A stretch of DNA of 64,000 bases from Saprospiraceae bacterium (GTDB lineage Bacteria; Bacteroidota; Bacteroidia; Chitinophagales; Saprospiraceae), in NCBI GenBank assembly GCA_029212405.1, contig JARGNR010000009.1, positions 1-64,000 on the forward strand, read 5' to 3'. The notes below the pieces were generated by a model, which saw only the letters and a list, made by a program, of their open reading frames with translations, had not been told where the DNA came from and ran no database searches. The stretch's first letter is position 1, and each line of letters starts with the position of its first letter. The position numbers were made by a program, and so were the translations under genes. Shown piece after piece: positions 37,097 through 46,132 of the stretch.

Positions 37097-37777
37097 TCAA
37101 TCTTCAGTCAATAAATCAGGTCTTCTCTCTTCTGTTCTCTTCATTGCTTGGTCATTCCGCCAATCATCAATCAATTTATCATTTCCAGATAGCAACACAT
37201 CTGGAACTTTCCATCCATTATATTCCGAAGGTCTGGTATAAATAGGCGGAGCAAGCATACTATCTTGAAAGGAATCAAATAAAGCAGAACTTTCATCTCC
37301 TAGAACTCCTGGTAGCAATCTACCAATCGAATCCACTATCAAAGCTGCTGCTAATTCACCACCTGACAATACGAAGTCTCCAATAGAAAGTTCTCTTGTA
37401 ATAAAATGCTCTCGGACACGCTCATCTACACCCTTGTAATGACCACATAACAAAATCAGGTTTTGTTTAAGCGATAGTTCATTGGCAATACCTTGATTGT
37501 ACGTCACACCATCCGGAGTAAGGTAGATGATTTCGTCATATGCTCGTTCTGCTCTAAGGGAGTTAATACAAGACTCTATTGGCTCGATCATCATGACCAT
37601 TCCAGCACCACCACCATATTGATAATCATCAATCTGATTGTTTTTACCTAAACCAAATTTTTTAAGATCGTGAACAACTACTTCAAACAAGCCTTTCTCA
37701 TTCGCTCGCTTTAAAATACTATGGCTGAACGGGCCGTCTAGTAATCCAGGAATTACGGAAATTACATCAATACGCAT
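37097..37777 (-). CDS. trmD: tRNA (guanine-37-N1)-methyltransferase TrmD
   Basis: This 226-residue SPOUT methyltransferase modifies G37 of tRNAs that read CNN and related codons, preventing frameshifts. It is recognised by MRIDVISVIPGLLDGPFSHS, DYQYGGGAGMVMMIEP, the knot motif LLCGHYKGVDERV, and SIGDFVLSGGELAA. The C-terminal segment ends with RRPDLL. It lies 1 base after an FKBP isomerase gene and is certainly co-transcribed with it. The usual rimM or rplS neighbours are absent. Confidence 0.95.
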   Translation of the reverse strand: MRIDVISVIPGLLDGPFSHSILKRANEKGLFEVVVHDLKKFGLGKNNQIDDYQYGGGAGMVMMIEPIESCINSLRAERAYDEIIYLTPDGVTYNQGIANELSLKQNLILLCGHYKGVDERVREHFITRELSIGDFVLSGGELAAALIVDSIGRLLPGVLGDESSALFDSFQDSMLAPPIYTRPSEYNGWKVPDVLLSGNDKLIDDWRNDQAMKRTEERRPDLLTED

Positions 37778-37778
37778 A

Positions 37779-38456
37779 TTATTCTATACCCAATAATTCT
37801 ACTTCAAAAACAAGTGTAGAATGTGGTGGAATTTTAGCTCCAGCACCTCGAGAACCATACGCTAATTCAGAAGGAATAACCAATCTCCATTTATCACCGA
37901 CACTCATCAATTGCAATGCTTCTTGCCATCCTTTGATTACACCTCCTACTTGAAATGATATTGGTTCTCCTCGATCAACAGAACTATCAAAAACAGTTCC
38001 ATCAATAAGCATCCCATGATAATGTGTTCTCACTTTATCTGATGCAGTTGGTTTTGGACCGGTCCCACTTGTTATCACTTCATATTGAAGACCACTTGCT
38101 GTCACCATTACACCTTCTTTCTCTTTATTTTCAGCTAAATATGCAACCCCACTCAATTTTGCTCCAGCAGTTTTTTCTTCGTTTATTCTTTTCATGTAAC
38201 TCATGTACATTGCTTGACATTCATTTTCTGGAATAACTCGAGTCTCTCCATTCATGTAGTCATTGATTGCCTTCGCCACAACTTCTGCATTCAATTCTTT
38301 TACTCCTTGCTGCTTAATATTTTTGGCAAACAATACTCCAACACTATATGAAACAGAATCTAATTTGTTCGATATCTCTTGAGCTAATGAAATTGAACTT
38401 AAGGATAAAAATAAGGCACAGCAGATTCCTGTGATTTTGACATTTTTAAAATTCAT
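37779..38456 (-). CDS. FKBP-type peptidyl-prolyl isomerase, exported
   Basis: The 225-residue protein has a signal peptide (ICCALFLSLSSISLAQ, cut near residue 26) and an N-terminal dimerisation domain as in FkpA/Mip (NKLDSVSYSVGVLFAKNIKQ). A C-terminal FKBP domain follows, with active-site segments VRTHYHGMLIDGTVFDSS, FQVGGVIKGWQEALQLM and IPSELAYGSRGAG. It should catalyse proline isomerisation and act as a periplasmic chaperone. A Cys in the signal region (ICC) could make it a lipoprotein, which is less likely. It shares an operon with trmD. Confidence 0.92.
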   Translation of the reverse strand: MNFKNVKITGICCALFLSLSSISLAQEISNKLDSVSYSVGVLFAKNIKQQGVKELNAEVVAKAINDYMNGETRVIPENECQAMYMSYMKRINEEKTAGAKLSGVAYLAENKEKEGVMVTASGLQYEVITSGTGPKPTASDKVRTHYHGMLIDGTVFDSSVDRGEPISFQVGGVIKGWQEALQLMSVGDKWRLVIPSELAYGSRGAGAKIPPHSTLVFEVELLGIE

Positions 38457-38488
38457 TTGTAATTTTTTATTCTATTAATCTTTAAAAC

Positions 38489-38506
38489 GATGTAAATGGA
38501 TACATC
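38489..38506 (-). terminator. Short hairpin after the dipeptidase gene
   Basis: GATGTA and TACATC (6 bp, 6-base loop), followed leftwards by G and TTTT, lie 24 bases after the dipeptidase stop. Weak evidence. Confidence 0.35.
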
Positions 38507-38529
38507 TACACGCAATACAACTCTTTTAA

Positions 38530-39918
38530 TTACTTTTTTAGTTCAGAATAGTATTTGAAATAATATGGAATGGTCTCAATTCCTTTGTAATAATTAAATA
38601 ATCCATAATGCTCGTTGGGTGAATGAATAGAGTCCGAATCCAATCCAAATCCCATCAAAACAGTTTTTGTTCCTAATACTTTTTCAAATAAAGATACGAT
38701 TGGTATACTTCCACCGCTTCTTTGGGGTATCGGTTTTTTGCCATATGTTTGCTCCATAGCCATAGATGCAGCCTGATATTCAACTGTATCCGTTGGTGTT
38801 ACAGCTGCATCTCCTCCATGGTGAGGCGTTACTTTTACTTTTACACTTGATGGAGCAATAGACTCAAAATGAGATTTAAATAGTTCAGTAATTTCATCTG
38901 GAGTCTGATTTGGTACTAGTCGCATGGAAATTTTTGCAAAGGCTTGTGAAGGCAAGACAGTCTTTGCCCCCTCACCTATGTAACCTCCCCAAATACCATT
39001 TACATCCAATGTAGGTCTAATTGAAGTTTGCTCTAGTACTGTATATCCTTTTTCACCATCAATGGCGTCTATCTCTAAATCTTCTTTGTATTTTTCTAGA
39101 TTAAATGGAGCCTTATTCATTTCCACTCGCTCTTCTGTACTTACAACCTCTACGTTATCATAAAATCCAGGGATAGTAATATGATTATTTTCATCTTTTA
39201 GCGATGCAATCATCTCACACATAATATTGACTGGATTTCCAACCGCTCCACCATAAACTCCAGAGTGCAAATCTCGATTGGGTCCCGTCACTTCAACCTC
39301 CACATAACTCAACCCTCTCAGACCAACAGTCACCGATGGCACATCATTAGAAATTACAGAAGTATCTGATATCAATACAACATCACATGCCAATTTTTCC
39401 TTATTCTCTTCGCAAAATTTACCTAAGTTCACCGAACCTACTTCTTCCTCTCCTTCAATCATGAATTTCACATTGCATGGGATTTCGTTGGATGCTGCCA
39501 TAGCTTCGAATGCCTTAACATGCATAAACATCTGGCCTTTATCATCACAAGAACCTCTTGCGAAAATCGCCCCATCTGGATGGATATCTGTCTTTTTAAT
39601 GACAGGTTCAAATGGTGGACTATCCCATAATTCAATAGGATCTGCAGGTTGTACATCATAATGTCCATAAACCAAAACAGTCGGCAAAGACGGATCTATT
39701 ATTTTTTCGCCATAAACTATTGGATGCCCAGCAGTTGCATGAACTTCGACCAAGTCACAACCTGCATTTTCCAAACTCGACTTGACAAATTGAGCAGTAG
39801 CTTTTACATCCTCCGAGAAAGCAGGATCAGCAGAAACTGAAGGAATTTTTAATAATTCTATCAATTCTGATAAAAATCTGTCTTTGTTCTCTTGGATATA
39901 CGATTGTGTATTTTTCAT
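38530..39918 (-). CDS. M20-family dipeptidase
   Basis: The 462-residue zinc peptidase of the M20/carnosinase-like group hydrolyses dipeptides in the cytoplasm. Metal and catalytic residues are in VYGHYDVQPADPIELWDSPP (first His and catalytic Asp), GSCDDKGQ (bridging Asp), the Glu pair in MIEGEEEVGS, and the late His in DSIHSPNEHY. GPNRDLHSGVYGG marks the dimerisation lid. It is 45 bases downstream of pdhB on the same strand and may be read from the same message. Confidence 0.92.
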   Translation of the reverse strand: MKNTQSYIQENKDRFLSELIELLKIPSVSADPAFSEDVKATAQFVKSSLENAGCDLVEVHATAGHPIVYGEKIIDPSLPTVLVYGHYDVQPADPIELWDSPPFEPVIKKTDIHPDGAIFARGSCDDKGQMFMHVKAFEAMAASNEIPCNVKFMIEGEEEVGSVNLGKFCEENKEKLACDVVLISDTSVISNDVPSVTVGLRGLSYVEVEVTGPNRDLHSGVYGGAVGNPVNIMCEMIASLKDENNHITIPGFYDNVEVVSTEERVEMNKAPFNLEKYKEDLEIDAIDGEKGYTVLEQTSIRPTLDVNGIWGGYIGEGAKTVLPSQAFAKISMRLVPNQTPDEITELFKSHFESIAPSSVKVKVTPHHGGDAAVTPTDTVEYQAASMAMEQTYGKKPIPQRSGGSIPIVSLFEKVLGTKTVLMGFGLDSDSIHSPNEHYGLFNYYKGIETIPYYFKYYSELKK

Positions 39919-39963
39919 ATCTTTTAGTTCAAAATCTTAAAAAATGAAAAGTAGAGCCTTCTC

Positions 39964-40947
39964 TTAAGATACATAAGTCACTTCCTTAACCGCTCTGATA
40001 ACTTTTTCTGGATTAGGAAGATACTCTTCAACAAAAGTAGGAGCATACCCGAGAGAAACATCCGCAGAATTTACTCTCGTGACGGGTGCATCCAAATAAT
40101 CAAATGCATATTTTTGAATTTCATAGGCTATCTCTGCAGAAACTCCACCAAAAGGCCATGATTCATCAACTACAACCAATCTATTCGTTTTCTTCACAGA
40201 ATTCACAATAGTTTCATGATCCAGTGGACGAATAGTCCTCAAATCGATTACCTCTGCATTAATTCCTTCTTTTTGTAACTGTTCAGCAGCATCCATGGCT
40301 ACCAACATCATTTTATTATATGATACGATGGTCACATCAGTACCTTCTCTTCTTACTATAGCTTTACCAATCGGAGTTAAATATTCTTCTTCTGGCACAT
40401 CTCCTTTGAGTCCGTATAAGCTTTCCGATTCAAAAACACAAACTGGATCTTCGTCCCGTATTGCAGATTTCAACAATCCCTTTGCATCTTTTGGATCAAT
40501 ACAAGAAACCACCTTTAATCCTGGAGTATTTGCCATCCAAGATTCAAATGTTTGCGAGTGCTGTTGAGCCAATTGACCAGCGGCTCCTGATGGTCCACGA
40601 AAAACAATAGGACAACCAAACTGACCTGCTGATTGAGATAATGTTTTGGCTGCATTATTAACGATTTGATCAAAAGCTAATACTGCAAAATTCCAAGTCA
40701 TGAATTCAACAATTGGACGTAAACCATTCATTGCTGCACCTACTCCTATTCCCGCAAACCCCAGTTCAGCAATCGGAGTATCAATTACTCTTTTTGGACC
40801 AAATTCATCCAACATTCCTCTACTCACTTTATATGCACCATTGTATTCTGCTACTTCTTCCCCCATTAAGAAGACTGACTCATCTCTTCTCATTTCTTCT
40901 TTCATTGCCTCATTAAGTGCATCTCGTAGTGTTATTAGTCTTGCCAT
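39964..40947 (-). CDS. pdhB: Pyruvate dehydrogenase E1 component, beta subunit
   Basis: The 327-residue subunit pairs with E1 alpha to decarboxylate pyruvate with thiamine diphosphate. It is recognised by LRDALNEAMKEEM, MGEEVAEYNGAYKVSRG (TPP-binding Glu), TPIAELGFAGIGVGAAM, EFMTWNFAVLAFDQIVNNAA and the C-terminal VEVIDLRTIRPLD-type stretch. The alpha subunit and E2 are not in the window. A good -7 element sits 26 bases upstream, so pdhB is transcribed on its own or with the dipeptidase. E1 beta of a branched-chain complex is a less likely alternative. Confidence 0.93.
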   Translation of the reverse strand: MARLITLRDALNEAMKEEMRRDESVFLMGEEVAEYNGAYKVSRGMLDEFGPKRVIDTPIAELGFAGIGVGAAMNGLRPIVEFMTWNFAVLAFDQIVNNAAKTLSQSAGQFGCPIVFRGPSGAAGQLAQQHSQTFESWMANTPGLKVVSCIDPKDAKGLLKSAIRDEDPVCVFESESLYGLKGDVPEEEYLTPIGKAIVRREGTDVTIVSYNKMMLVAMDAAEQLQKEGINAEVIDLRTIRPLDHETIVNSVKKTNRLVVVDESWPFGGVSAEIAYEIQKYAFDYLDAPVTRVNSADVSLGYAPTFVEEYLPNPEKVIRAVKEVTYVS

Positions 40948-40972
40948 TTTTTTCTAGTTTTAAATTGGACTG

Positions 40973-40980
40973 CAAAAATA
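40973..40980 (-). promoter_or_regulatory. -7 element of pdhB (TATTTTTG)
   Basis: Read leftwards, TATTTTTG (40980-40973) lies 26 bases before the pdhB ATG. No -33 element at the proper distance. Confidence 0.5.
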
Positions 40981-41229
40981 GAATTATTTCCCAAACTTTG
41001 AGGCGTTTACTCCTTCTCAAAGAATTAAATTGTATTCCATCCTTTTATAAATATTAATATATAGCAAACAACTTCCATATGAATATGTTTAACAGTCTGA
41101 GATTGTATTTATTAACATTATTGAGCAAATAGTTATTTTTTTTAGAAGCATGTCATATTACATATTTTTATAATATATTTACAACTCATTATCAATAAGT
41201 AATATTTTTAATTTCGTTTAGATGACAAA
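40981..41229. other. AT-rich intergenic region between pdhB and the peroxidase gene
   Basis: 249 bases with no reading frame of note, no RNA gene and no terminator; the right end leads into the inverted repeat and promoter of the peroxidase gene. Confidence 0.5.
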
Positions 41230-41265
41230 AAGGAGAAAATTATTAACTATCTGTTTGTTCTCCTT
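41230..41265 (+). promoter_or_regulatory. Inverted repeat next to the peroxidase promoter, possible operator
   Basis: AAGGAGAA (41230-41237) and TTCTCCTT (41258-41265) are perfect inverted arms with a 20-base gap. The right arm begins one base after the -33 TTG, so a protein bound here would affect the promoter. Its role as an operator is inference. Confidence 0.4.
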
Positions 41266-41285
41266 AGATTCATGTAATATCTTTG
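41255..41285 (+). promoter_or_regulatory. Complete Bacteroidota promoter of the peroxidase gene
   Basis: TTG (41255-41257), a 20-base spacer and TATCTTTG (41278-41285) match the Bacteroidota consensus. The ATG follows 38 bases later. Confidence 0.75.
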
Positions 41286-41323
41286 CAGTCTGAATGAAAA
41301 TGTAATTTAAACAGACATATTAA

Positions 41324-42664
41324 ATGAAAAAGAAGATTTTAGTTTTTTCAGCCTTAGTATTTTTTGTTGCCGCTTGCACCAAAGATAAAATGCCTGTTTT
41401 AGTAGAATTAGATAACCAGCTAAGAAATTTAGTTTCAGCAAGTTCTCCTGACGGGAGTCTCGATTTTTACATTCTACCTGACGAAACAGATTACGAAAAC
41501 ATACCAGCAGACCCTAAAAACCCTTTGACTGCTAAAAAAGTAGAATTGGGTAAATTTATGTTTTACGATACCGGATTAGCTCAAGATGCGTTGAAACCTT
41601 CTGGAATAGGAACGTATTCTTGTGCGACTTGTCATATTCCTGAAGCAGGATTCAAACCTGGAAGTTTTCAGGGAATTGCAGATGGTGGCCTCGGATTTGG
41701 TATCAACGGTGAAAATAGAGTACGTAATACTGAATATGAAGAGTCAGAACTGGACGTTCAAGATGCTAGAGCATTAAGCTTGGTCAATGTTGCCTATGTA
41801 ACAAATACCTTTTGGAATGGCCAATTCGGAGCTTTTGGAGTAAATGAAGGAACAGAGGACGTGTGGGAGAATGATGAAGGAACAGAAAGAAATCACCTTG
41901 GTTTTTCTGGAATCGAAACTCAAAACTTTGAAGGATTAATTGCCCATAGAATATCTATTAACAAACCTCTTCTAGACAGTATCGGGTATACACCCATGTT
42001 TGATGAAGTCTTTGCAGACGTACCAGAAGAAGAAAGATACACTGTGGAAACTGCATCCCTCGCTTTTTCAGCATATCTCAGATCTATCATTTCAAACAAA
42101 GCACCATTTCAAAATTGGTTAAGAGGAAATGAAGCCGCTTTGGATTATGAATCCAAAAAAGGAGCTATCTTATTTTTTAGTAAAGCAAATTGTTACACGT
42201 GTCATTACAATCAAAACTTGGGATCTCCTGAGTTTCATGCCTTAGGTGTGAATGATATGTATCAACAACCTTCTTACTCTTCCGAAGAAGATGATTTTAG
42301 AAACCTGGGTAGAGGAGGATTTACATTAAACGAAGAAGATCTGTACAAATTTAAAGTTCCTGGCATCTACAACAATGCAGATTCTGACTTTTTCTTTCAT
42401 GGTGCGAGTGTAAAAAAGATTGAAGAATTAGTAGAGTATTTCAATTTAGCTGAACCAGAAAATTCTAATGTTCCTCTATCACAGATTTCAAAAAAGTTTA
42501 AGCCACTTAATCTTACCCAAGAAGAAAAAGAACATCTCGTACAATTTTTAAAGGTGGGACTACGAGATCCTAATCTTGATAGATACAGACCTAGTTCTGT
42601 TCCTTCTGGATTATGTTTTCCTAATGCAGACCCACAATCAATAATTGATCTGGGCTGCCAATAA
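41324..42664 (+). CDS. Di-haem cytochrome c peroxidase (CCP/MauG family) lipoprotein
   Basis: The 446-residue lipoprotein (FFVAAC, lipid Cys18) has two haem c sites, CATCH (100-104) and CYTCH (290-294), as in bacterial cytochrome c peroxidases. KKVELGKFMFYDTGLA and SCATCHIPEAGFKPG begin the first haem domain. VNVAYVTNTFWNGQFGAFG is the loop that in CCP/MauG proteins lies near the active haem, and FKVPGIYNNADSDFFFHGAS is in the second domain. It should reduce hydrogen peroxide in the periplasm or oxidise a partner protein as MauG does. It is transcribed alone, with a full promoter and a perfect terminator. Confidence 0.88.
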   Translation: MKKKILVFSALVFFVAACTKDKMPVLVELDNQLRNLVSASSPDGSLDFYILPDETDYENIPADPKNPLTAKKVELGKFMFYDTGLAQDALKPSGIGTYSCATCHIPEAGFKPGSFQGIADGGLGFGINGENRVRNTEYEESELDVQDARALSLVNVAYVTNTFWNGQFGAFGVNEGTEDVWENDEGTERNHLGFSGIETQNFEGLIAHRISINKPLLDSIGYTPMFDEVFADVPEEERYTVETASLAFSAYLRSIISNKAPFQNWLRGNEAALDYESKKGAILFFSKANCYTCHYNQNLGSPEFHALGVNDMYQQPSYSSEEDDFRNLGRGGFTLNEEDLYKFKVPGIYNNADSDFFFHGASVKKIEELVEYFNLAEPENSNVPLSQISKKFKPLNLTQEEKEHLVQFLKVGLRDPNLDRYRPSSVPSGLCFPNADPQSIIDLGCQ

Positions 42665-42699
42665 AATAAATTCAATCTCGCATTAGAGAAACTGATTTT

Positions 42700-42740
42700 A
42701 AATAGAGGAAATAGAATTGAATTCTATTTCCTCTATTTAT
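42700..42740 (+). terminator. Long palindromic terminator after the peroxidase gene
   Basis: Nineteen bases (42700-42718, starting AAATAGAGG) pair perfectly with 42720-42738 across a single-base centre, with A/T flanks on both sides. Confidence 0.8.
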
Positions 42741-42764
42741 ATTATTAAAATCTAGATAATAAAC

Positions 42765-42772
42765 TATTTTTG
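42765..42772 (+). promoter_or_regulatory. -7 element (TATTTTTG) before the thioesterase gene
   Basis: TATTTTTG lies 18 bases before the ATG at 42791, right after the upstream terminator. Confidence 0.55.
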
Positions 42773-42790
42773 GTGTACAATCAAGATTGA

Positions 42791-43210
42791 ATGAAAGACT
42801 TAGACAGTTACAAAGTACAATTAGAGGTCCCAGTAAGATGGTCAGACATGGATGCTTTCCGCCATGTAAATAATACGGTATATCTCCAATGGGCAGAAAT
42901 GGCAAGAATTGAATATCTCACCAAATACATTACCGGAAGTTTGGAAAATATTACACTTGGTCCTATTCTTGCCCGACAAGATTGTAGATATATTTTTCCT
43001 GTTAAATTCCCTGATACTGTAATTGTTTGTTTTAAGGTAGCAGAAATTCAAGAAGATCGATTGATCTGCGAGTGTAAGATTTTTAGTAAAAAGTATGAAA
43101 AACTTAGTGCCATTATTTACAATACAATTATGGCGTATGACTTTATTAATCTTCGAAAAGCTGAGATTCCTATTGATTGGGTAATGAAAATTCAAGACAT
43201 AGAAGACTAA
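42791..43210 (+). CDS. Acyl-CoA thioesterase, YbgC/4HBT hotdog family
   Basis: The 139-residue single hotdog domain hydrolyses acyl-CoA thioesters. The active-site segment is VRWSDMDAFRHVNNTVYLQW, with the catalytic Asp of the DMDAFRHVNN motif. LGPILARQDCRYIFPVKFPD follows as in YbgC-like proteins. The substrate is unknown. Its stop overlaps the stop of the convergent patatin gene by 4 bases. Confidence 0.85.
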   Translation: MKDLDSYKVQLEVPVRWSDMDAFRHVNNTVYLQWAEMARIEYLTKYITGSLENITLGPILARQDCRYIFPVKFPDTVIVCFKVAEIQEDRLICECKIFSKKYEKLSAIIYNTIMAYDFINLRKAEIPIDWVMKIQDIED

Positions 43211-45468
43211 AAAAAGTGTCTCCATCCGAGGCTCAATGCTGTGCGAACTGTTTCCGCTTCACTATTGTATCCAATGTCAAATATTAAAGGTCCAATGGGT
43301 AACATAATTCCAAATTCAAACCCTAGACCATATGCCGTAAATCTGGTATCCCTTTGGTGATCCGAATATTGAAAAACTTGACTTTCCCCTACGATAATGT
43401 TACCTACAATAGAAACAGAAACGTTATCAAACATTCCTATTCGTATCTCTGTCCTTCCATATAAGTGTTGATCCATTCTTAATTCTTCTTCTCTGAATCC
43501 TATGAATGGTAAGTTCCTAATGCCTTCCAAACTAGTACCTCCAACCGTATAATTATCCAATAATGAGGCTTTATTCTTAAAATAAAAGTCGCCCATAAAT
43601 GTCCACCAAACTTTATCAGAAACGGGTATTGTTCGTGAAATAAACAATTCTCCTTCAATGAAATTTTCAGCACGTGGAAAAGTCAAACTTGAAGAAGCAT
43701 CTGGCAGCGTATAACTGACATCGTTATTATTTATAAAGCCCAATCCAATCCTAGAATACATAAACAATCCTGTCTTAGTAAATGCTCTAGCGTCCCGATC
43801 ATCCACATCCAATATCAAGCTTAAATTACTACCTGACTCTACATACCTCTTTATATCTACATCTGCTCGAATTTCATTTCTAAAATCGTACCTTTTCAAA
43901 CTGTATTCCGCCCGCAAACTAGACACATTATTAAATTCATAGGTTAAATATGGAGTGATAAATCCTTCCCACATAAATCCATTCTTTTTAGGGCTTCCTT
44001 TGGATTCAAACACCAAATCATATCGCTGAGCTTCCATTCGTGCACCAAAAACCCAATTTTTATTATTTAGACCTCCTCTTAAAAAATATTCACCACCAAA
44101 AGCTGCATTATCCGACAAGCGTATAGTGGCTCTCAAATTTGAAAGCCGAAATAAAAAATTCCTAATTTGTCCATTTAAAATCAACGAAGAATTTGTTGTC
44201 GAAAAATGATTTATGTTAACTCCAATTTTCTTTTCTTCTCTAGGCACAGCTTCAATTAATAGAAAATGACCTGATTTATTTTGAACCACATCATACGAAA
44301 CCGATTCAAAATTCAAGGTAGAACTTATTCTGTTTATCCCCTTTTCAATCTGTTTGAACGTCATATAAGAGCGTTCTTTTAATGCCAATTTATCCTGAAT
44401 CAATTTGATATCACCAACAGGCATTTCATTTATCTTGATAGAGTCAATAAATACAAAGCCAGGATCATCTAAGGGATTGATGCCATTCTTTGGGTACTGC
44501 TGAAGCATTTTAGCCAATTTCATTAGCGCTTCTTTATTTCTAGAAGCAGATTCGTACCCTCTTTCAATAAAAAATTGGTAATCATTAAAATCAAAAACGC
44601 CCTTCCCCTTTACATCTGGTTGTAAAAGTAAATCTGTGAGTTCTTTTTGCTTTTCAGAATCTACAATACTCATCATAAAAGCGGCCTCAGTCATAATATC
44701 TACCAACGTCCTCAATTTGGAAATATCTGCTTTTTCACGTCCAACATAAGACCCAATTACAAGCTCTGCACCCATAGCAATATTATCAGAAACAGGAAAA
44801 TTTCGCATAAGCCCTCCGTCTACAAAATATTTACCCTGGTAATATTTAGGTGCAAAAACCGAGGGTATAGCCATACTCGCTCTCAAAGCTTTAGCTAAGC
44901 GTCCATTGTCCAATGTTACAATTTCACCTTTTTCTATATCTACCCCAAAACATTGAAAAGGAATAGGTAAATCATTAAAGTCTTCAATATTTGCCGCAGG
45001 AGAAAACAACCTCGCCAATTCTAATTCTAATCGATTTGTATTCAAAAACCCTTGAGGCAGTAAAAGGCTGTTGTCATCAATCACAAATGTCAAGGGATAT
45101 TTATTGTGATAGAGCTTTTCAACTGCCGCAACTCCATTCAATGGTATTTCATTATTGAGTAGGGCCGTCCAATCCAGCTCCGATGCAATTTGCTCAATTT
45201 TATTGCCATTATACCCCATGGAATAAAGCGCCCCAATTATAGCCCCCATACTCGTCCCAGATATGTAATCGATCTCAATACCCAATTCATCCAAATACTG
45301 GATAACTCCAATATGGGCTAGACCGTGCGCAGCGCCACCACTAAGTACAAGGCCTACTTTTGGACGTTCGCCAGTAGATGCTAAACTATCCAAACGAAGA
45401 AATCCTTCCTGTCCATAGATTTGGTTGCTTAATGTCCCTAAAATTAGTATTAAAATAATTCTAAGCAT
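43207..45468 (-). CDS. Patatin-like phospholipase with outer-membrane beta-barrel (PlpD-like)
   Basis: The 753-residue protein joins a patatin lipase to an Omp85/BamA-like barrel. A signal peptide (residues 1-20) precedes the oxyanion motif SGGAAHG (43-49), the nucleophile Ser73 in GTSMG and the partner Asp217 in FVDGGLMRNFPV, so the lipase dyad is intact. A single POTRA-like segment (about 345-415) leads to strands with alternating residues to the C-terminal FSLGWRHFF-type end (aromatic last residue), typical of an outer-membrane barrel. This is the type Vd autotransporter architecture, though in Bacteroidota the lipase may stay periplasmic. It is likely co-transcribed with the DUF1415 gene upstream. 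Confidence 0.88.
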   Translation of the reverse strand: MLRIILILILGTLSNQIYGQEGFLRLDSLASTGERPKVGLVLSGGAAHGLAHIGVIQYLDELGIEIDYISGTSMGAIIGALYSMGYNGNKIEQIASELDWTALLNNEIPLNGVAAVEKLYHNKYPLTFVIDDNSLLLPQGFLNTNRLELELARLFSPAANIEDFNDLPIPFQCFGVDIEKGEIVTLDNGRLAKALRASMAIPSVFAPKYYQGKYFVDGGLMRNFPVSDNIAMGAELVIGSYVGREKADISKLRTLVDIMTEAAFMMSIVDSEKQKELTDLLLQPDVKGKGVFDFNDYQFFIERGYESASRNKEALMKLAKMLQQYPKNGINPLDDPGFVFIDSIKINEMPVGDIKLIQDKLALKERSYMTFKQIEKGINRISSTLNFESVSYDVVQNKSGHFLLIEAVPREEKKIGVNINHFSTTNSSLILNGQIRNFLFRLSNLRATIRLSDNAAFGGEYFLRGGLNNKNWVFGARMEAQRYDLVFESKGSPKKNGFMWEGFITPYLTYEFNNVSSLRAEYSLKRYDFRNEIRADVDIKRYVESGSNLSLILDVDDRDARAFTKTGLFMYSRIGLGFINNNDVSYTLPDASSSLTFPRAENFIEGELFISRTIPVSDKVWWTFMGDFYFKNKASLLDNYTVGGTSLEGIRNLPFIGFREEELRMDQHLYGRTEIRIGMFDNVSVSIVGNIIVGESQVFQYSDHQRDTRFTAYGLGFEFGIMLPIGPLIFDIGYNSEAETVRTALSLGWRHFF

Positions 45469-45517
45469 GTGGCAATATACTGATATTATAAACTCCTTTA
45501 AATCTTTATTTTGTTCT

Positions 45518-46081
45518 TTAGATGTATGCTTTGTTTTTTTCTATAAAATCCTCTTCAAACACTTCTGACACCTTTTTTAAATTAATTTTTTCCAATAACT
45601 CTTTATTTCTAAATGGGATCGAATCAACATCGGGAGTTGCTTCAATTGCACGTTCTACCTCTTCCGAACGCAACACATGAAGCATCGGTAATGGGGATCG
45701 GTTTACATAATTTCCAGGAGCATGAAATACTTCATCGCCAAATTGAAAATCAGGATGAAAAACCACAGTCTGATATAGTCCTTCCAACCCATTTTTCTTA
45801 AGTTCTGTATCCGTCTTTGACTTCAAATCAAGCACAAAATTAAATGACAATGTTGAATTTAAAATCAAAAAGGCATTTGAAATCTTTACTTCCTCCTCTT
45901 TTGACATAAATTCAATTAAGCACAACGCATCATCTTTGCAATCGCTCAGTTTTATATGAGGTGATACATTGTAATAAATTGTCTCATCATAAAATGAATA
46001 GTGTGCAAATGGGCATAGTTTCAACCCAATTACAAATCTTTCTATCCACAGTTTTGTTAACTTCACATCCTCGTTCTCCAT
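45518..46081 (-). CDS. DUF1415 family protein
   Basis: The 187-residue cytoplasmic protein is recognised by WIERFVIGLKLCPFA, with the family's conserved Cys-Pro-Phe-Ala, and by QTVVFHPDFQFGDE and PHIKL. Its function is unknown. The longest frame begins at a TTG (46099); the ATG at 46081 is the better start. A TATTTTTG element lies 37 bases upstream. The patatin/barrel gene starts 49 bases after its stop. Confidence 0.75.
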   Translation of the reverse strand: MENEDVKLTKLWIERFVIGLKLCPFAHYSFYDETIYYNVSPHIKLSDCKDDALCLIEFMSKEEEVKISNAFLILNSTLSFNFVLDLKSKTDTELKKNGLEGLYQTVVFHPDFQFGDEVFHAPGNYVNRSPLPMLHVLRSEEVERAIEATPDVDSIPFRNKELLEKINLKKVSEVFEEDFIEKNKAYI

Positions 46082-46117
46082 TCTTCTTAATTTAAGCAAA
46101 ATTGATCAAATAGTATT

Positions 46118-46125
46118 CAAAAATA
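46118..46125 (-). promoter_or_regulatory. -7 element (TATTTTTG) of the DUF1415 gene
   Basis: Read leftwards, TATTTTTG (46125-46118) lies 37 bases before the ATG at 46081, in the short divergent region shared with the hotdog gene. Confidence 0.5.
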
Positions 46126-46132
46126 CACAATA

